NCBI RefSeq assembly: GCF_014646295.1
Contig: NZ_BMNE01000004.1
Span: forward strand, 620,001-684,000
DNA length: 64,000 bases
Origin: Nocardia rhizosphaerihabitans
GTDB taxonomy: Bacteria > Actinomycetota > Actinomycetes > Mycobacteriales > Mycobacteriaceae
Direction of reading: 5' to 3'
Part shown: in pieces, positions 34,034 through 42,383 of the stretch
How positions within the stretch are numbered: the first letter of the stretch is position 1
How the letters are laid out: each line of letters opens with the position of its first letter
Position numbers and translations under genes: made by a program
Notes under the pieces: generated by a model
The model's database searches: none
Told to the model about the DNA's origin: nothing
Seen by the model: the letters and a program-made list of their open reading frames with translations, nothing else

Positions 34034-34177
34034 CAGTTGCCCCTTGATGTTCCTCCCGCAGTACCTGTGAAGTTACCGGAGGAACGCCGCCCAGGGGGAC
34101 CTAAGTGGGCGGGTTTGCCATAGTCTGGAGTACATGGCGACGACCCTGCTGCGCGGTTCCGGTGGAGGCCGATACCT

Positions 34178-35521
34178 GTGAGGGATCGGCAGGTCGAAGT
34201 TGTGCTCGGAAGTCATGCGGTCGCGCGCGTCGCCGGCGCGGTGATCGTAGTGGCCCATCGCGGGCACGGCAGGCTCACCCCCGACGACACCGCGGCGGTC
34301 GCACTGGAATCGCTGGCCGAGCTGGTACGTGCCGCCGCCGAAGACGAACCGGCCGGTCCCGGAGCAGTGGTCGCGCGGGAGGCGACCCGCTGGCTCATGA
34401 AGTACGCCGAACAGATCTCGCCGGGCACGCCGATCGATTTCGGGGTGCTCTCGGCCGCCGCCAACGGCGGGGTGGCGATCTTCCTGCACGGCGCCGTCAC
34501 CGCAGTGCTCGCCGGCGACGGCACCACCGAGTACTACCGGGGCAGCGATGCCGCGTTCACCGTCGACCGGGTAGCGTCCGAGCCGGCCAGGGCGGTCGCG
34601 CTGTTCGTCGACGACGCCAAAGGCCGCATCCCCGATCTGCCGCCGGAACGCGGCGTGGGGTGGCTCGTCGAGGGGATCGCGCAGGCCGGTGGCGCTGTCG
34701 TGTGGTCCAACGGTGTGCGGTCGCGGGTCCGCACGGCCGAGCCCGCGGGTGAGACGCGCAGGCCGCCACCGCCGACCGCCCGGATCGATCGGGAACCGCG
34801 TCCCGCGCAAGCGGATTCGCGTCCGGCCGAACCGCCCGTCACCGGCATGCAGCCCGCGACGTCGATGATGGACGCGGCGACCGGCGCGACCGGACCGGCG
34901 CATGCGGCGGTCGACCCGTATTCGGTTGCGCCGCCCGCCGATCCACACAATGCCGAGACCCGGCTCGCGGGCACCAACCCCGCGCCCGAACCCGACCCGG
35001 ACCTGCAGCGACGCCTGGAGGCGACCGCGCGGGCGACGGTGCTCACCGTCAAGGTGATGGGATTCAAGTGCGCGCGTGCGCATCCCAGCGATCCGCGTTC
35101 GGCGTTCTGCACGGTGTGCGGCATGCCGGTCGACCAGACCCAGGCGCTCGCCGAAGTGGTGCGGCCGCCGCTCGGCATGCTCGTCCTCGACGACGGCATG
35201 ACCTACCTGCTGGCCGCCGACGCGGTGATCGGGCGCGATCCGGAGAACTCCGAGGCCGCCCAACGCGGTCTCATCCCGCTGCGCGTGGACGACACCTCCG
35301 GCGGCATGTCACGGGCGCATGCCGAAGTGCACCTGGTGAATTGGGATGTCCAGCTCATCGATCGCGGGTCGACCAACGGCACCCGCTCCCGCCTGCCCGG
35401 CTACCGCGACTGGGTCCGGCTCACGCCGAACCAGCCGATGGTGCTGATCCCGGGCACCGAGGTGATGATCGGCAACCGGGTGCTGCGGTACGAGCCCGCG
35501 GCGCCGCCGCCGTTCGGTTGA
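34178..35521 (+). CDS. FHA-domain protein
   Basis: A 447-residue cytosolic protein. The N-terminal domain (~1-190) has no recognised family (VEVVLGSHAVARVAGAVIVVAHRG, then a GVLSAAANGGVAIFLHGAVTAVLAGDG stretch). A long Pro/Ala-rich linker follows. A small Cys cluster (FKCARAHPSDP, FCTVCGMP, ~291-311) may bind zinc. The C-terminal FHA domain (~335-435) has GRDPENS, SRAHAEVH and STNGT, the phosphothreonine-reading loops. FHA proteins are typical kinase substrates or adaptors, and this gene diverges from the kinase-lipoprotein array. The GTG start follows GGAGG. It ends 21 bases before the convergent metallopeptidase gene. Confidence 0.87.
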   Translation: MRDRQVEVVLGSHAVARVAGAVIVVAHRGHGRLTPDDTAAVALESLAELVRAAAEDEPAGPGAVVAREATRWLMKYAEQISPGTPIDFGVLSAAANGGVAIFLHGAVTAVLAGDGTTEYYRGSDAAFTVDRVASEPARAVALFVDDAKGRIPDLPPERGVGWLVEGIAQAGGAVVWSNGVRSRVRTAEPAGETRRPPPPTARIDREPRPAQADSRPAEPPVTGMQPATSMMDAATGATGPAHAAVDPYSVAPPADPHNAETRLAGTNPAPEPDPDLQRRLEATARATVLTVKVMGFKCARAHPSDPRSAFCTVCGMPVDQTQALAEVVRPPLGMLVLDDGMTYLLAADAVIGRDPENSEAAQRGLIPLRVDDTSGGMSRAHAEVHLVNWDVQLIDRGSTNGTRSRLPGYRDWVRLTPNQPMVLIPGTEVMIGNRVLRYEPAAPPPFG

Positions 35522-35542
35522 GCTCGCACGATTTCACCGGGC

Positions 35543-36985
35543 TCAGCTATACCGCGACAGGCACGTCGTTTCACCATTGAGAACCCCCGCCCGGAACGCA
35601 TCGACCCGCGAGAACCCGCTCGGAACGGTCTTCCCCTCGGCATCGCTGGCGGCCAGGCCATCCGTGAGCAGGCCGGACACCGCTTCGTCGAGGTCGCCCG
35701 CGGAGAGCTGGATGTCGCCCTGGCTGGCCGGGCGGCCGGGCTGGGCGAGCTTGCCGGTGACGACACCGGACAGGCAGGCCGCGCGCAGGCCGGTCTTCGC
35801 GCCGGTCAGCTGCTGGCCTTGGCCGCGCTGGACGGCGAGGGTGTAGCGCGAGATGAACACGATATAGCCGTTGTAGTCGCCGCTGACCTTCACCGGGAGC
35901 GGGCCGTCGTCGTCGGTGTCGACCGAGCCGCGTTCGGCGAGGGCGGGCACGTCGGTGGCGATGACGTTCTTGGCGGGGCAGTAGGTGACCGGTTCGGTGA
36001 CCGCGCCGTCCTTGCAGTCGATCCTGGCGCCGGAGTAGTCGTAGGACGGAGCATTCTGCACCGGCAGGATGGCCTGCAGCGCCTTGCTCAGTTCGACCAG
36101 GGTGGTCTGCGAGACAGGGAACTCCCCGCGGCCCTGATCACCGGAGAAGCTCTGCGGCAGGTTGCCGCGGCGCTGGTCGATCTCCTCGTCGTCGATGCCC
36201 TTGCAGCCGCGCGGGCCGTCGGTGAAGCCGATCTGCACGGCGGTGACCCGCTCGAACGCCGAGCCGTGCACACTCTCGGGATCGTCGGGGTCGGAATCGC
36301 GGATGGAAACGGTCGCGGCCAGAACGGAATTCAGGCCGTCGGAGGTGTTGATCGTGAAGTGCTTCGATTTGCCCTCGGCGACATGACGCATGAACGCGCC
36401 CGCGAAGCAGTCGGCCTGCTGTTCCTTGACCAGCACCGGCGTCTTCTTGGTGACGAGCTTGGCCATGGTCTGGATGGCGTGGCCGTACTCGTGGGCAAGC
36501 ACCATGACCACCGACATCTTCCCGAAGGTCTCGGTCATGGTGGGCAGCAGCATCGCGCGGTCCCAGCCGATGGAGTTGTCGCTGCGGCAGTAGGCCGCGT
36601 TGACCAGGTGGTAGGTGGTCTCCTTGCAGAACTCGATCGCCTGATTGCGGGAGGCGCGGGCGTTCCAGGAGATCAGCTTCTCCACCGGCTCGAAGGTCTC
36701 GCCGCGGAACTCGGTGCCGAACACGGACTGCCAGTAGGCCTGGATGTCGTCGATCGCGTTGAGCGCCAGCGCGTCGACCTCACCGCCGTCGCCGTTGGAC
36801 GCGGTCAGCGTCGAATCGGGGACCCCCGGCCGCGGCCCGTTCGGCCCGCCGGTCGTCGGCAATCCCGCCACCTGGAACGGGTCGTCGTAGATCGAGACAC
36901 CGTGCCCATCGATCGCCCGCGTGCACCCCACGCTCAGCAGCGCGCATAGCACGGCGATGATCGCAACGAGCGCTTGGCCTTTCAT
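35543..36985 (-). CDS. Zinc metallopeptidase lipoprotein (YpfJ/PF04228-like)
   Basis: A 480-residue secreted lipoprotein: signal MKGQALVAIIAVLCALLSVGC with lipobox LSVGC. The start at 36985 follows GGGGGGAT. Neutral zinc metallopeptidase features: zinc motif HEYGH (His165, Glu166, His169) within VMVLAHEYGHAIQTM, and downstream KEQQADCFAGAFMRHV, where the glutamate/aspartate of this family supplies a third ligand. An upstream segment DDIQAYWQSVFGTEF matches the family's N-terminal part. The C-terminal third contains further cysteines and is of unknown role. It probably degrades or processes envelope proteins. Its place beside sensor kinases suggests control of surface proteins. Confidence 0.85.
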   Translation of the reverse strand: MKGQALVAIIAVLCALLSVGCTRAIDGHGVSIYDDPFQVAGLPTTGGPNGPRPGVPDSTLTASNGDGGEVDALALNAIDDIQAYWQSVFGTEFRGETFEPVEKLISWNARASRNQAIEFCKETTYHLVNAAYCRSDNSIGWDRAMLLPTMTETFGKMSVVMVLAHEYGHAIQTMAKLVTKKTPVLVKEQQADCFAGAFMRHVAEGKSKHFTINTSDGLNSVLAATVSIRDSDPDDPESVHGSAFERVTAVQIGFTDGPRGCKGIDDEEIDQRRGNLPQSFSGDQGRGEFPVSQTTLVELSKALQAILPVQNAPSYDYSGARIDCKDGAVTEPVTYCPAKNVIATDVPALAERGSVDTDDDGPLPVKVSGDYNGYIVFISRYTLAVQRGQGQQLTGAKTGLRAACLSGVVTGKLAQPGRPASQGDIQLSAGDLDEAVSGLLTDGLAASDAEGKTVPSGFSRVDAFRAGVLNGETTCLSRYS

Positions 36986-37084
36986 CGATCCCCCCTGGTC
37001 GGCCGGATACAGGTCGCCGGATCGGGACAGCAAGCCGTCTCGGGGGCACCGCCGATGTCCGGGCGATGGCATAGTATCCGCTCC

Positions 37085-39604
37085 ATGTCTTCACCGGGGG
37101 CGCAGACCATCACCGTGCGCCATGATGGAACCGAACGAGTCTTCGAAGCGAGCCAGCAGATCACCATGGGCCGTGCGCCCGAGGTCACCCTGTTCGTGGA
37201 CAGTCCGCTGGTCTCGCGCGTGCACGCCACTCTGCGCTTTCAGAACGGAGCCTGGGTACTCGCCGACAACGGCAGTACCAACGGCGTTTTCGTCGACGCG
37301 CGCAAGCTGAGTCAGCCCGTGTCGATCGACCGGCCGACCCAGGTGCGTCTCGGCGACGCGATCAGCGGCCCGCTGCTGCACCTGGTGCCCGCCGCGCCCG
37401 CCTCGCGGCACGCCGCCACGATGATGGCACCGCCGTCGCAGCCGCAGCAGCATCGCCCCCCGCAGCGTCCGCAGCAGCCCTTCCCGCCGCAGTCCAGACC
37501 GACCCCGCACCAGCAGCCGCAGTTCACACCCACCTCGCAGTTGCCGTCGCAGCCGATGGCGCCGCAGGACAACATCAACATGACCCGCCGCGCCGACTCG
37601 TCGATGCTGCCGCCGGTGCGCAAGGCGGCCTCGACCGAGCCGGTGGCGCGCGGTGATCGCATCCCGCCCGGCGGCCTGAGCATCGGCCGTACCTCCGACA
37701 ACCAGATCGTGGTGAACGATCCGCTGGCCTCGCGCCAGCACGCGCGGCTGGTGTCCTCGGCCGAGGGGCTGGTCATCGAGGACCTGGGGTCGGCCAACGG
37801 CACCTTCGTCAACGGTCATCGTCAGCAGCGCACCGTGCTGCGTGAGCGCGACATCGTCACGATCGGCAATATCGACTTCGTCGTCACCCAGGGCGCGCTG
37901 GCGCATCGGCAGAAGCCGGTCGCCGAGCTGGGCCTGACGGTGCATGGAGTCGGGTTCACCGTCGAGGGCAACAAGCAGCTGCTCGTCGACGTCAACATGC
38001 AGGCCGGACGTGGCACGCTGACCGCGCTGATCGGCCCGTCGGGCGCGGGCAAGTCGACGCTGTCGAAGCTGATCGCGGGTAGCACCCAGCCCTCCGGCGG
38101 TGTGGTCACCTTCGAGGGCCGCAACCTGCACGCCGAGTACGAGGCGCTGCGCTCCCGCATCGGCATGGTCCCGCAGGACGACGTGCTGCACCGCCAGCTC
38201 ACCGTCCGCCAGGCGCTCGGCTTCGCCGCCGAACTGCGGCTGCCGCCGGATACCACCAAGGCCGACCGGCAGCAGGTGATCGACGGTGTGCTGAAGGAGC
38301 TTTCGCTCACCCAGCACGCCGATACCCGTGTCGATCGGCTCTCCGGTGGTCAGCGCAAGCGCGCCTCGGTGGCGATGGAGCTGCTCACCGGTCCGTCGCT
38401 GCTGATCCTGGACGAGCCGACCTCGGGCCTCGACCCGGCGCTGGACCGGCAGGTCATGCAGATGCTGCGCGAACTGGCCGACGCCGGTCGCGTGGTCATC
38501 GTTGTCACCCACTCGGTGGCCTGCCTGGACATGTGCGACCAGGTGGTGCTGCTCGCGCCGGGCGGCAAGACCGCCTTCGCCGGTCATCCCGGCGGCGTCG
38601 GCGCCGCGCTCGGCACGTCGGACTGGGCGGAGATCTTCGCCAAGGTCGCGGCCAACCCGGACCAGGCCTTCGCGGCCTACCGATCCAGGCAGGCCTATGT
38701 GCCGCCACCGCCGCCACCCCAGCCGCTGCAACGCGGCAACGCGGGCGCGCCACCGCAATCGAGCGGGATGCGCCAGTTCAGCACTCTCGCGCGCAGGCAG
38801 TTGCGGTTGATCTTCGCCGACCGCGGTTACCTGGCGTTCCTCGTGGTGCTGCCGTTCATCCTCGGCGCGCTGTCACTGGTGGTGCCGGGTAGCGACGGTT
38901 TCACCGAGGGCCCGCTGATCGCGCAGCCGGACGGTTCGTTCGCGCGCTCGAGTGGCGGCGAGGCACAGCAGCTGCTCGTGGTGCTCATCCTCGGCGCGTG
39001 CTTCATGGGCGCCACGCTCACCGTGCGTGACCTGGTCGGCGAGCGGTCGATCTTCCACCGTGAGCGCGCGGTGGGCCTGCTGCCCTCGGCGTATCTGATG
39101 GCCAAGATCGTGGTGTTCAGCGTGACCGCGTTCCTGCAGTCGGCGGTGCTGGTCGGCATCACGCTGATCGGTAAGAAGGCGCCGCCGGAGGGCGCGCTGA
39201 TCCCGAACGGCAGCGTCGAGCTGTACCTGGTCATCGCGATGACCGCGGTCTGCTGTGTGGTGTTCGGTCTGCTGATGTCGAGCCTGGCCAAGTCGAACGA
39301 GCAGGTCATGCCGATGCTCGTGGTGATGATCATGGTGCAGCTGGTGATGGCGGGCGGTCTGATCCCGGTGACCGACCGGGCCGGGCTCGAGCAGGTGTCG
39401 TACCTGTTCCCGTCGCGCTGGGGTTATGCCGCGGGCGCGTCGACGGTGGATCTGCGCGAGCTGGTCATCGGCGCGCAGGAGGACGCGCTGTGGGAGCACA
39501 AGCCGGGCATCTGGATCCTCGACATCGTGCTGCTCATCGTGATCACCTCGATCCTGGCGGCCATCACCTGGAGTCGCCTGCGCCTGAAGAAGTCCCAGGC
39601 ATGA
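37085..39604 (+). CDS. FHA-FHA-ABC transporter (Rv1747-like)
   Basis: An 839-residue protein with two FHA domains, one ABC ATPase and a membrane domain in one chain. FHA1: GRAPEV, SRVHATL, STNGV (~residues 20-75). A Gln/Pro-rich linker leads to FHA2: GRTSDNQIV, SRQHARL, SANGT (~199-265). ATPase: Walker A GPSGAGKS (317-324), signature LSGGQ (419-423), Walker B LLILDEP (~438-444). The last ~250 residues hold about six membrane helices of the ABC-2 type. Rv1747 of M. tuberculosis has this layout and is regulated by a Ser/Thr kinase binding its FHA domains. Here two kinases lie 7-15 kb away. It probably exports an envelope glycolipid. The ATG at 37085 begins just before FHA1. Confidence 0.93.
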   Translation: MSSPGAQTITVRHDGTERVFEASQQITMGRAPEVTLFVDSPLVSRVHATLRFQNGAWVLADNGSTNGVFVDARKLSQPVSIDRPTQVRLGDAISGPLLHLVPAAPASRHAATMMAPPSQPQQHRPPQRPQQPFPPQSRPTPHQQPQFTPTSQLPSQPMAPQDNINMTRRADSSMLPPVRKAASTEPVARGDRIPPGGLSIGRTSDNQIVVNDPLASRQHARLVSSAEGLVIEDLGSANGTFVNGHRQQRTVLRERDIVTIGNIDFVVTQGALAHRQKPVAELGLTVHGVGFTVEGNKQLLVDVNMQAGRGTLTALIGPSGAGKSTLSKLIAGSTQPSGGVVTFEGRNLHAEYEALRSRIGMVPQDDVLHRQLTVRQALGFAAELRLPPDTTKADRQQVIDGVLKELSLTQHADTRVDRLSGGQRKRASVAMELLTGPSLLILDEPTSGLDPALDRQVMQMLRELADAGRVVIVVTHSVACLDMCDQVVLLAPGGKTAFAGHPGGVGAALGTSDWAEIFAKVAANPDQAFAAYRSRQAYVPPPPPPQPLQRGNAGAPPQSSGMRQFSTLARRQLRLIFADRGYLAFLVVLPFILGALSLVVPGSDGFTEGPLIAQPDGSFARSSGGEAQQLLVVLILGACFMGATLTVRDLVGERSIFHRERAVGLLPSAYLMAKIVVFSVTAFLQSAVLVGITLIGKKAPPEGALIPNGSVELYLVIAMTAVCCVVFGLLMSSLAKSNEQVMPMLVVMIMVQLVMAGGLIPVTDRAGLEQVSYLFPSRWGYAAGASTVDLRELVIGAQEDALWEHKPGIWILDIVLLIVITSILAAITWSRLRLKKSQA

Positions 39605-39752
39605 GCGGTCAGCGCCCGGAGGCGGCAGCTCGCGTAACCACGGAGGGCGCCCGAGCATGCCTCAGAGGACACTGCATGAGGGATCGCCACGTCAGGGCCA
39701 TATCGGCGGGCATGATGCGCGTGTCGCTCGCCGACCGGGCACACTTGAGCCT

Positions 39753-41087
39753 GTGACCGTTCGAGTTGGGGCCCTGCATCTGGGGTGGGATGTGGTGTCC
39801 GTTGCCGCGGGCGGCGGTGATACTCCGATCCGCCCGGTTCAGGTGGAGGGCACCTATACCCCACCCGCCTACCTCCTCGCCGACGCGGCGGGCAGGTTGC
39901 ACACCGCAGGCGTCGACCGGCAGCGGCCGGACCTCGGCATGGCGATCGCCGACGTGCGCGACATCCTCGGGCACCCGCAGATCGTGATCGCCGGCGCCAC
40001 CTGGCCCGCGGAGCTGGTGTTCCGGGCCAGGCTGTACAACCCGCTGGCCGCGGTCGGCAAGTACCTGCGGGGCAAGCCGCAGCTGGTCGCGCTGCCGTAC
40101 CCGGACACCTGGCCGGAGGAGAAGGTCGAGACCTACGCCGCGCTGGTCGAGCAGCTCGACGTGGTCGTCGAGCCGCTGCCGGAGAGCGTCGCGCTGTCGG
40201 GGTACGTGCGCGCGCTCGGCCTGGTCTCACCGCCGAGCGAGCGGCACCGCAACGGCATCGGCGCCACCGGCGTGTACTCCGACGGCCGCACCCTGCTGGT
40301 CGTCGCGGTGCACGGCGACGACGAACAACCCACCGAATCGGTCGAGGTCGCCGTGAGCGCCGAGGCGCTGCGCGACGCCCGCTCGGCCGACAATGTGGTG
40401 ATCGAGGCGATGGCCGCGGCTCGCTCGATCGGCGCCGACACCTCGACGGTGCTGCTGGCGGGCAATGTCTGCTTCAACGACGCGCTGCGGCTGGCCTTCC
40501 AGAACCATCTCGGCCAGCGCCTGCACGTGGCCGATCATCCGATGCACGCGCTGGTGCTCGGCGCGGCGCACCTGCTGGTCACCGAGCCGGAACTCGACGA
40601 GGACGACTATCCCGAGTCCCAGCACCCGGGTCAGGGCTATGCCGCGCAGGTCGGCTGGGGAGCCCCGCCCACGGCGCCGGCCACCGGTCAGCCGCCGAGT
40701 CCGGCCGGTTTCGTCGCCGGTCCGCCCGCGCAGACCGGCGGACGGCACGCGCTCGACGAACCCGACGACGACGAGCGCAGGGGCAAGCTGCTCGGCAAGA
40801 TGAAGAAGGGCTTCTTCGGCGCACCGGCCGTGGTCGGCGCGGTCGCGCTCGCCGCGACCGCCTGGCACGCGGGCGCCACCGGTCCCGCGACCGCGGCCGA
40901 CAGCGAGCTCGTGAGCTGCGCGTTCACCCCGTACGCGAACACGGTCCCGCCCGAGGGCATCGCGAGCGCGCGCGGCGGCGGCCTGATCGAGGACAACGCC
41001 TGCGTCACCCCCGGCATCGACACGCTGCGCTACCTCATCCCCGGTCCCGCCGGCGCGACCGATCCCGGCCCGCCGGTGGTGATCTAG
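39753..41087 (+). CDS. Hsp70/actin-like (ASKHA) domain membrane protein
   Basis: About 444 residues from the GTG at 39753. A longer frame from 39657 adds an unlikely N-terminus. The strand-turn pattern of the ASKHA ATPase fold is visible. VRVGALHLGWDVVSVAA occupies the place of the phosphate-1 loop. TSTVLLAGNVCFNDALRLAF...HPMHALVLGAAHLL resembles the last motif of Hsp70, VLLVGGSSRxPxV...ALGAA. Key Asp/Gly residues of the first loop look altered, so ATP hydrolysis is uncertain. An acidic/proline linker precedes one membrane helix (~376-392) and a short extracellular end with two Cys (VSCAFTP, NACVTPG). It may sense or localise envelope partners. Function unknown. Confidence 0.7.
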   Translation: MTVRVGALHLGWDVVSVAAGGGDTPIRPVQVEGTYTPPAYLLADAAGRLHTAGVDRQRPDLGMAIADVRDILGHPQIVIAGATWPAELVFRARLYNPLAAVGKYLRGKPQLVALPYPDTWPEEKVETYAALVEQLDVVVEPLPESVALSGYVRALGLVSPPSERHRNGIGATGVYSDGRTLLVVAVHGDDEQPTESVEVAVSAEALRDARSADNVVIEAMAAARSIGADTSTVLLAGNVCFNDALRLAFQNHLGQRLHVADHPMHALVLGAAHLLVTEPELDEDDYPESQHPGQGYAAQVGWGAPPTAPATGQPPSPAGFVAGPPAQTGGRHALDEPDDDERRGKLLGKMKKGFFGAPAVVGAVALAATAWHAGATGPATAADSELVSCAFTPYANTVPPEGIASARGGGLIEDNACVTPGIDTLRYLIPGPAGATDPGPPVVI

Positions 41088-41263
41088 CTCAGCGCCCGAT
41101 TGTGGTGGCGTCATGCGCAGCTGGTATCGTTGCTCGCTGGCGTGTGGAACGTCGAACCGTTCGCGGATCGGCGTCTCCTCGATGTCCCGGGTCTCCACCG
41201 GCCGCCGGGACGCTCTCGACCACACCCGTGGCCGGCAACACCGACGACAGACAGGGAACGACT

Positions 41264-41707
41264 GTGCCTACGTACAGCCCCAAGGCAGGTGACGTCACCC
41301 GCAAGTGGTACGTCATCGATGCCACTGACGTAGTCCTCGGCCGTCTCGCCGTGCAGGCCGCTGGCCTGCTGCGCGGCAAGGGCAAGCCGACCTACGCACC
41401 GCACGTCGATGGTGGCGACTTCGTCATCATCATCAACGCGGACAAGGTTGCCATCTCCGGCAACAAGAAGCAGGACAAGCTGATCCACCACCACAGCGGA
41501 CACCCGGGCGGCCTCAAGTCGCGCACTGTCGGCGAGGTGTTGGCGACCCGTCCCGATCGTCTCGTGGAGAAGGCCGTCAAGGGCATGATCCCGAAGAACA
41601 AGCTGGGTAACGCGATCGCGGGCAAGCTGAAGGTCTACGCAGGCCCGAACCACCCCCACGCCGCGCAGCAGCCGGTTCCGTTCGAGATCAAGCAGGTGGC
41701 CCAGTGA
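41264..41707 (+). CDS. rplM: 50S ribosomal protein L13
   Basis: 147 residues, the standard L13 length. Typical stretches: KWYVIDATDVVLGRLAVQAA, FVIIINADKVAISGNK, HSGHPGGLKSRTVGE, VKGMIPKNKLG and KLKVYAGPNHPHAAQQP. It starts at a GTG preceded by AGGGA, and its stop overlaps the rpsI start by four bases (GTGA). L13 binds 23S rRNA early in 50S assembly. The 176-base leader upstream should hold the operon promoter. TTGTGG (41100-41105) and TATCGT (41125-41130) are weak candidate boxes with a 19-base spacer. Confidence 0.97.
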   Translation: MPTYSPKAGDVTRKWYVIDATDVVLGRLAVQAAGLLRGKGKPTYAPHVDGGDFVIIINADKVAISGNKKQDKLIHHHSGHPGGLKSRTVGEVLATRPDRLVEKAVKGMIPKNKLGNAIAGKLKVYAGPNHPHAAQQPVPFEIKQVAQ

Positions 41708-42219
41708 CCGCTCCTGAAGAGTTCAACGAAGAGTTCGACGCGGTCGACGAGACCGTGGTCGAGGTTGTCGAAGACGGCGAAGGCTACGAAGCCGAGTACG
41801 CCGAAGAAGCCACCTACGCCCCGATCGTGATCGATCGCCCGGTGCAGACCGTCGGCCGCCGTAAGGAAGCCGTCGTTCGCGTGCGCCTGGTTCCGGGCTC
41901 GGGCAACTTCGAGCTCAACGGCCGCACCATCGAGGACTACTTCCCGAACAAGGTGCACCAGCAGCTCGTGAAGTCCCCGCTGGTCACCGTCGAGCGTGTC
42001 GAGAGCTTCGACATCTACGCTCGCCTGGTCGGTGGCGGCCCCTCGGGTCAGGCAGGCGCGCTGCGTCTGGCCATCGCCCGTGCGCTGATCGAGGTCACCC
42101 CGGAGGATCGTCCCGCGCTCAAGCGTGCCGGCTTCCTGACCCGTGACCCGCGTGCCACCGAGCGTAAGAAGTACGGTCTGAAGAAGGCCCGTAAGGCGCC
42201 TCAGTACTCGAAGCGCTGA
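41704..42219 (+). CDS. rpsI: 30S ribosomal protein S9
   Basis: 171 residues. The conserved S9 core begins at QTVGRRKEAVVRVRLVPGSG and ends in the basic tail KKYGLKKARKAPQYSKR, which reaches the P-site tRNA. The N-terminus has an acidic extension of about 45 residues (EEFNEEFDAVDETVVEVVE), as in other Mycobacteriales. The GTG start lies in the rplM stop (GTGA), so the two are translationally coupled. The rplM-rpsI-glmM order is that of M. tuberculosis. Confidence 0.97.
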   Translation: MTAPEEFNEEFDAVDETVVEVVEDGEGYEAEYAEEATYAPIVIDRPVQTVGRRKEAVVRVRLVPGSGNFELNGRTIEDYFPNKVHQQLVKSPLVTVERVESFDIYARLVGGGPSGQAGALRLAIARALIEVTPEDRPALKRAGFLTRDPRATERKKYGLKKARKAPQYSKR

Positions 42220-42307
42220 TTTACGCACTGTCGACCGCCGTCTCTCGCATCCGCTAGGTATGCTCCCCGCGAGAGTGGGGATGAGCCCGGTCGGCGGAGC
42301 ACGTGTG

Positions 42308-42346
42308 CGAGAGCAGGCTTCCAGCACGGCTGGTCGCCTGCTCTCG
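42308..42346 (+). terminator. Hairpin between rpsI and glmM
   Basis: CGAGAGCAGGC (42308-42318) and GCCTGCTCTCG (42336-42346) form a perfect 11-bp stem. The 17-base loop itself contains CCAGC/GCTGG. There is no U-tract, and the ATG of glmM is only 37 bases downstream, so this may be an attenuator or mRNA-processing element rather than a plain terminator. Confidence 0.45.
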
Positions 42347-42383
42347 TGCTGTATTCGGGGACCTACTACAAGTAGAGGGTTTT

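Noticed and set aside
41088..41263. Structured r-protein leader RNA upstream of rplM
   Set aside because: No recognisable leader fold could be made out by eye. Only a weak promoter-like pair was seen.
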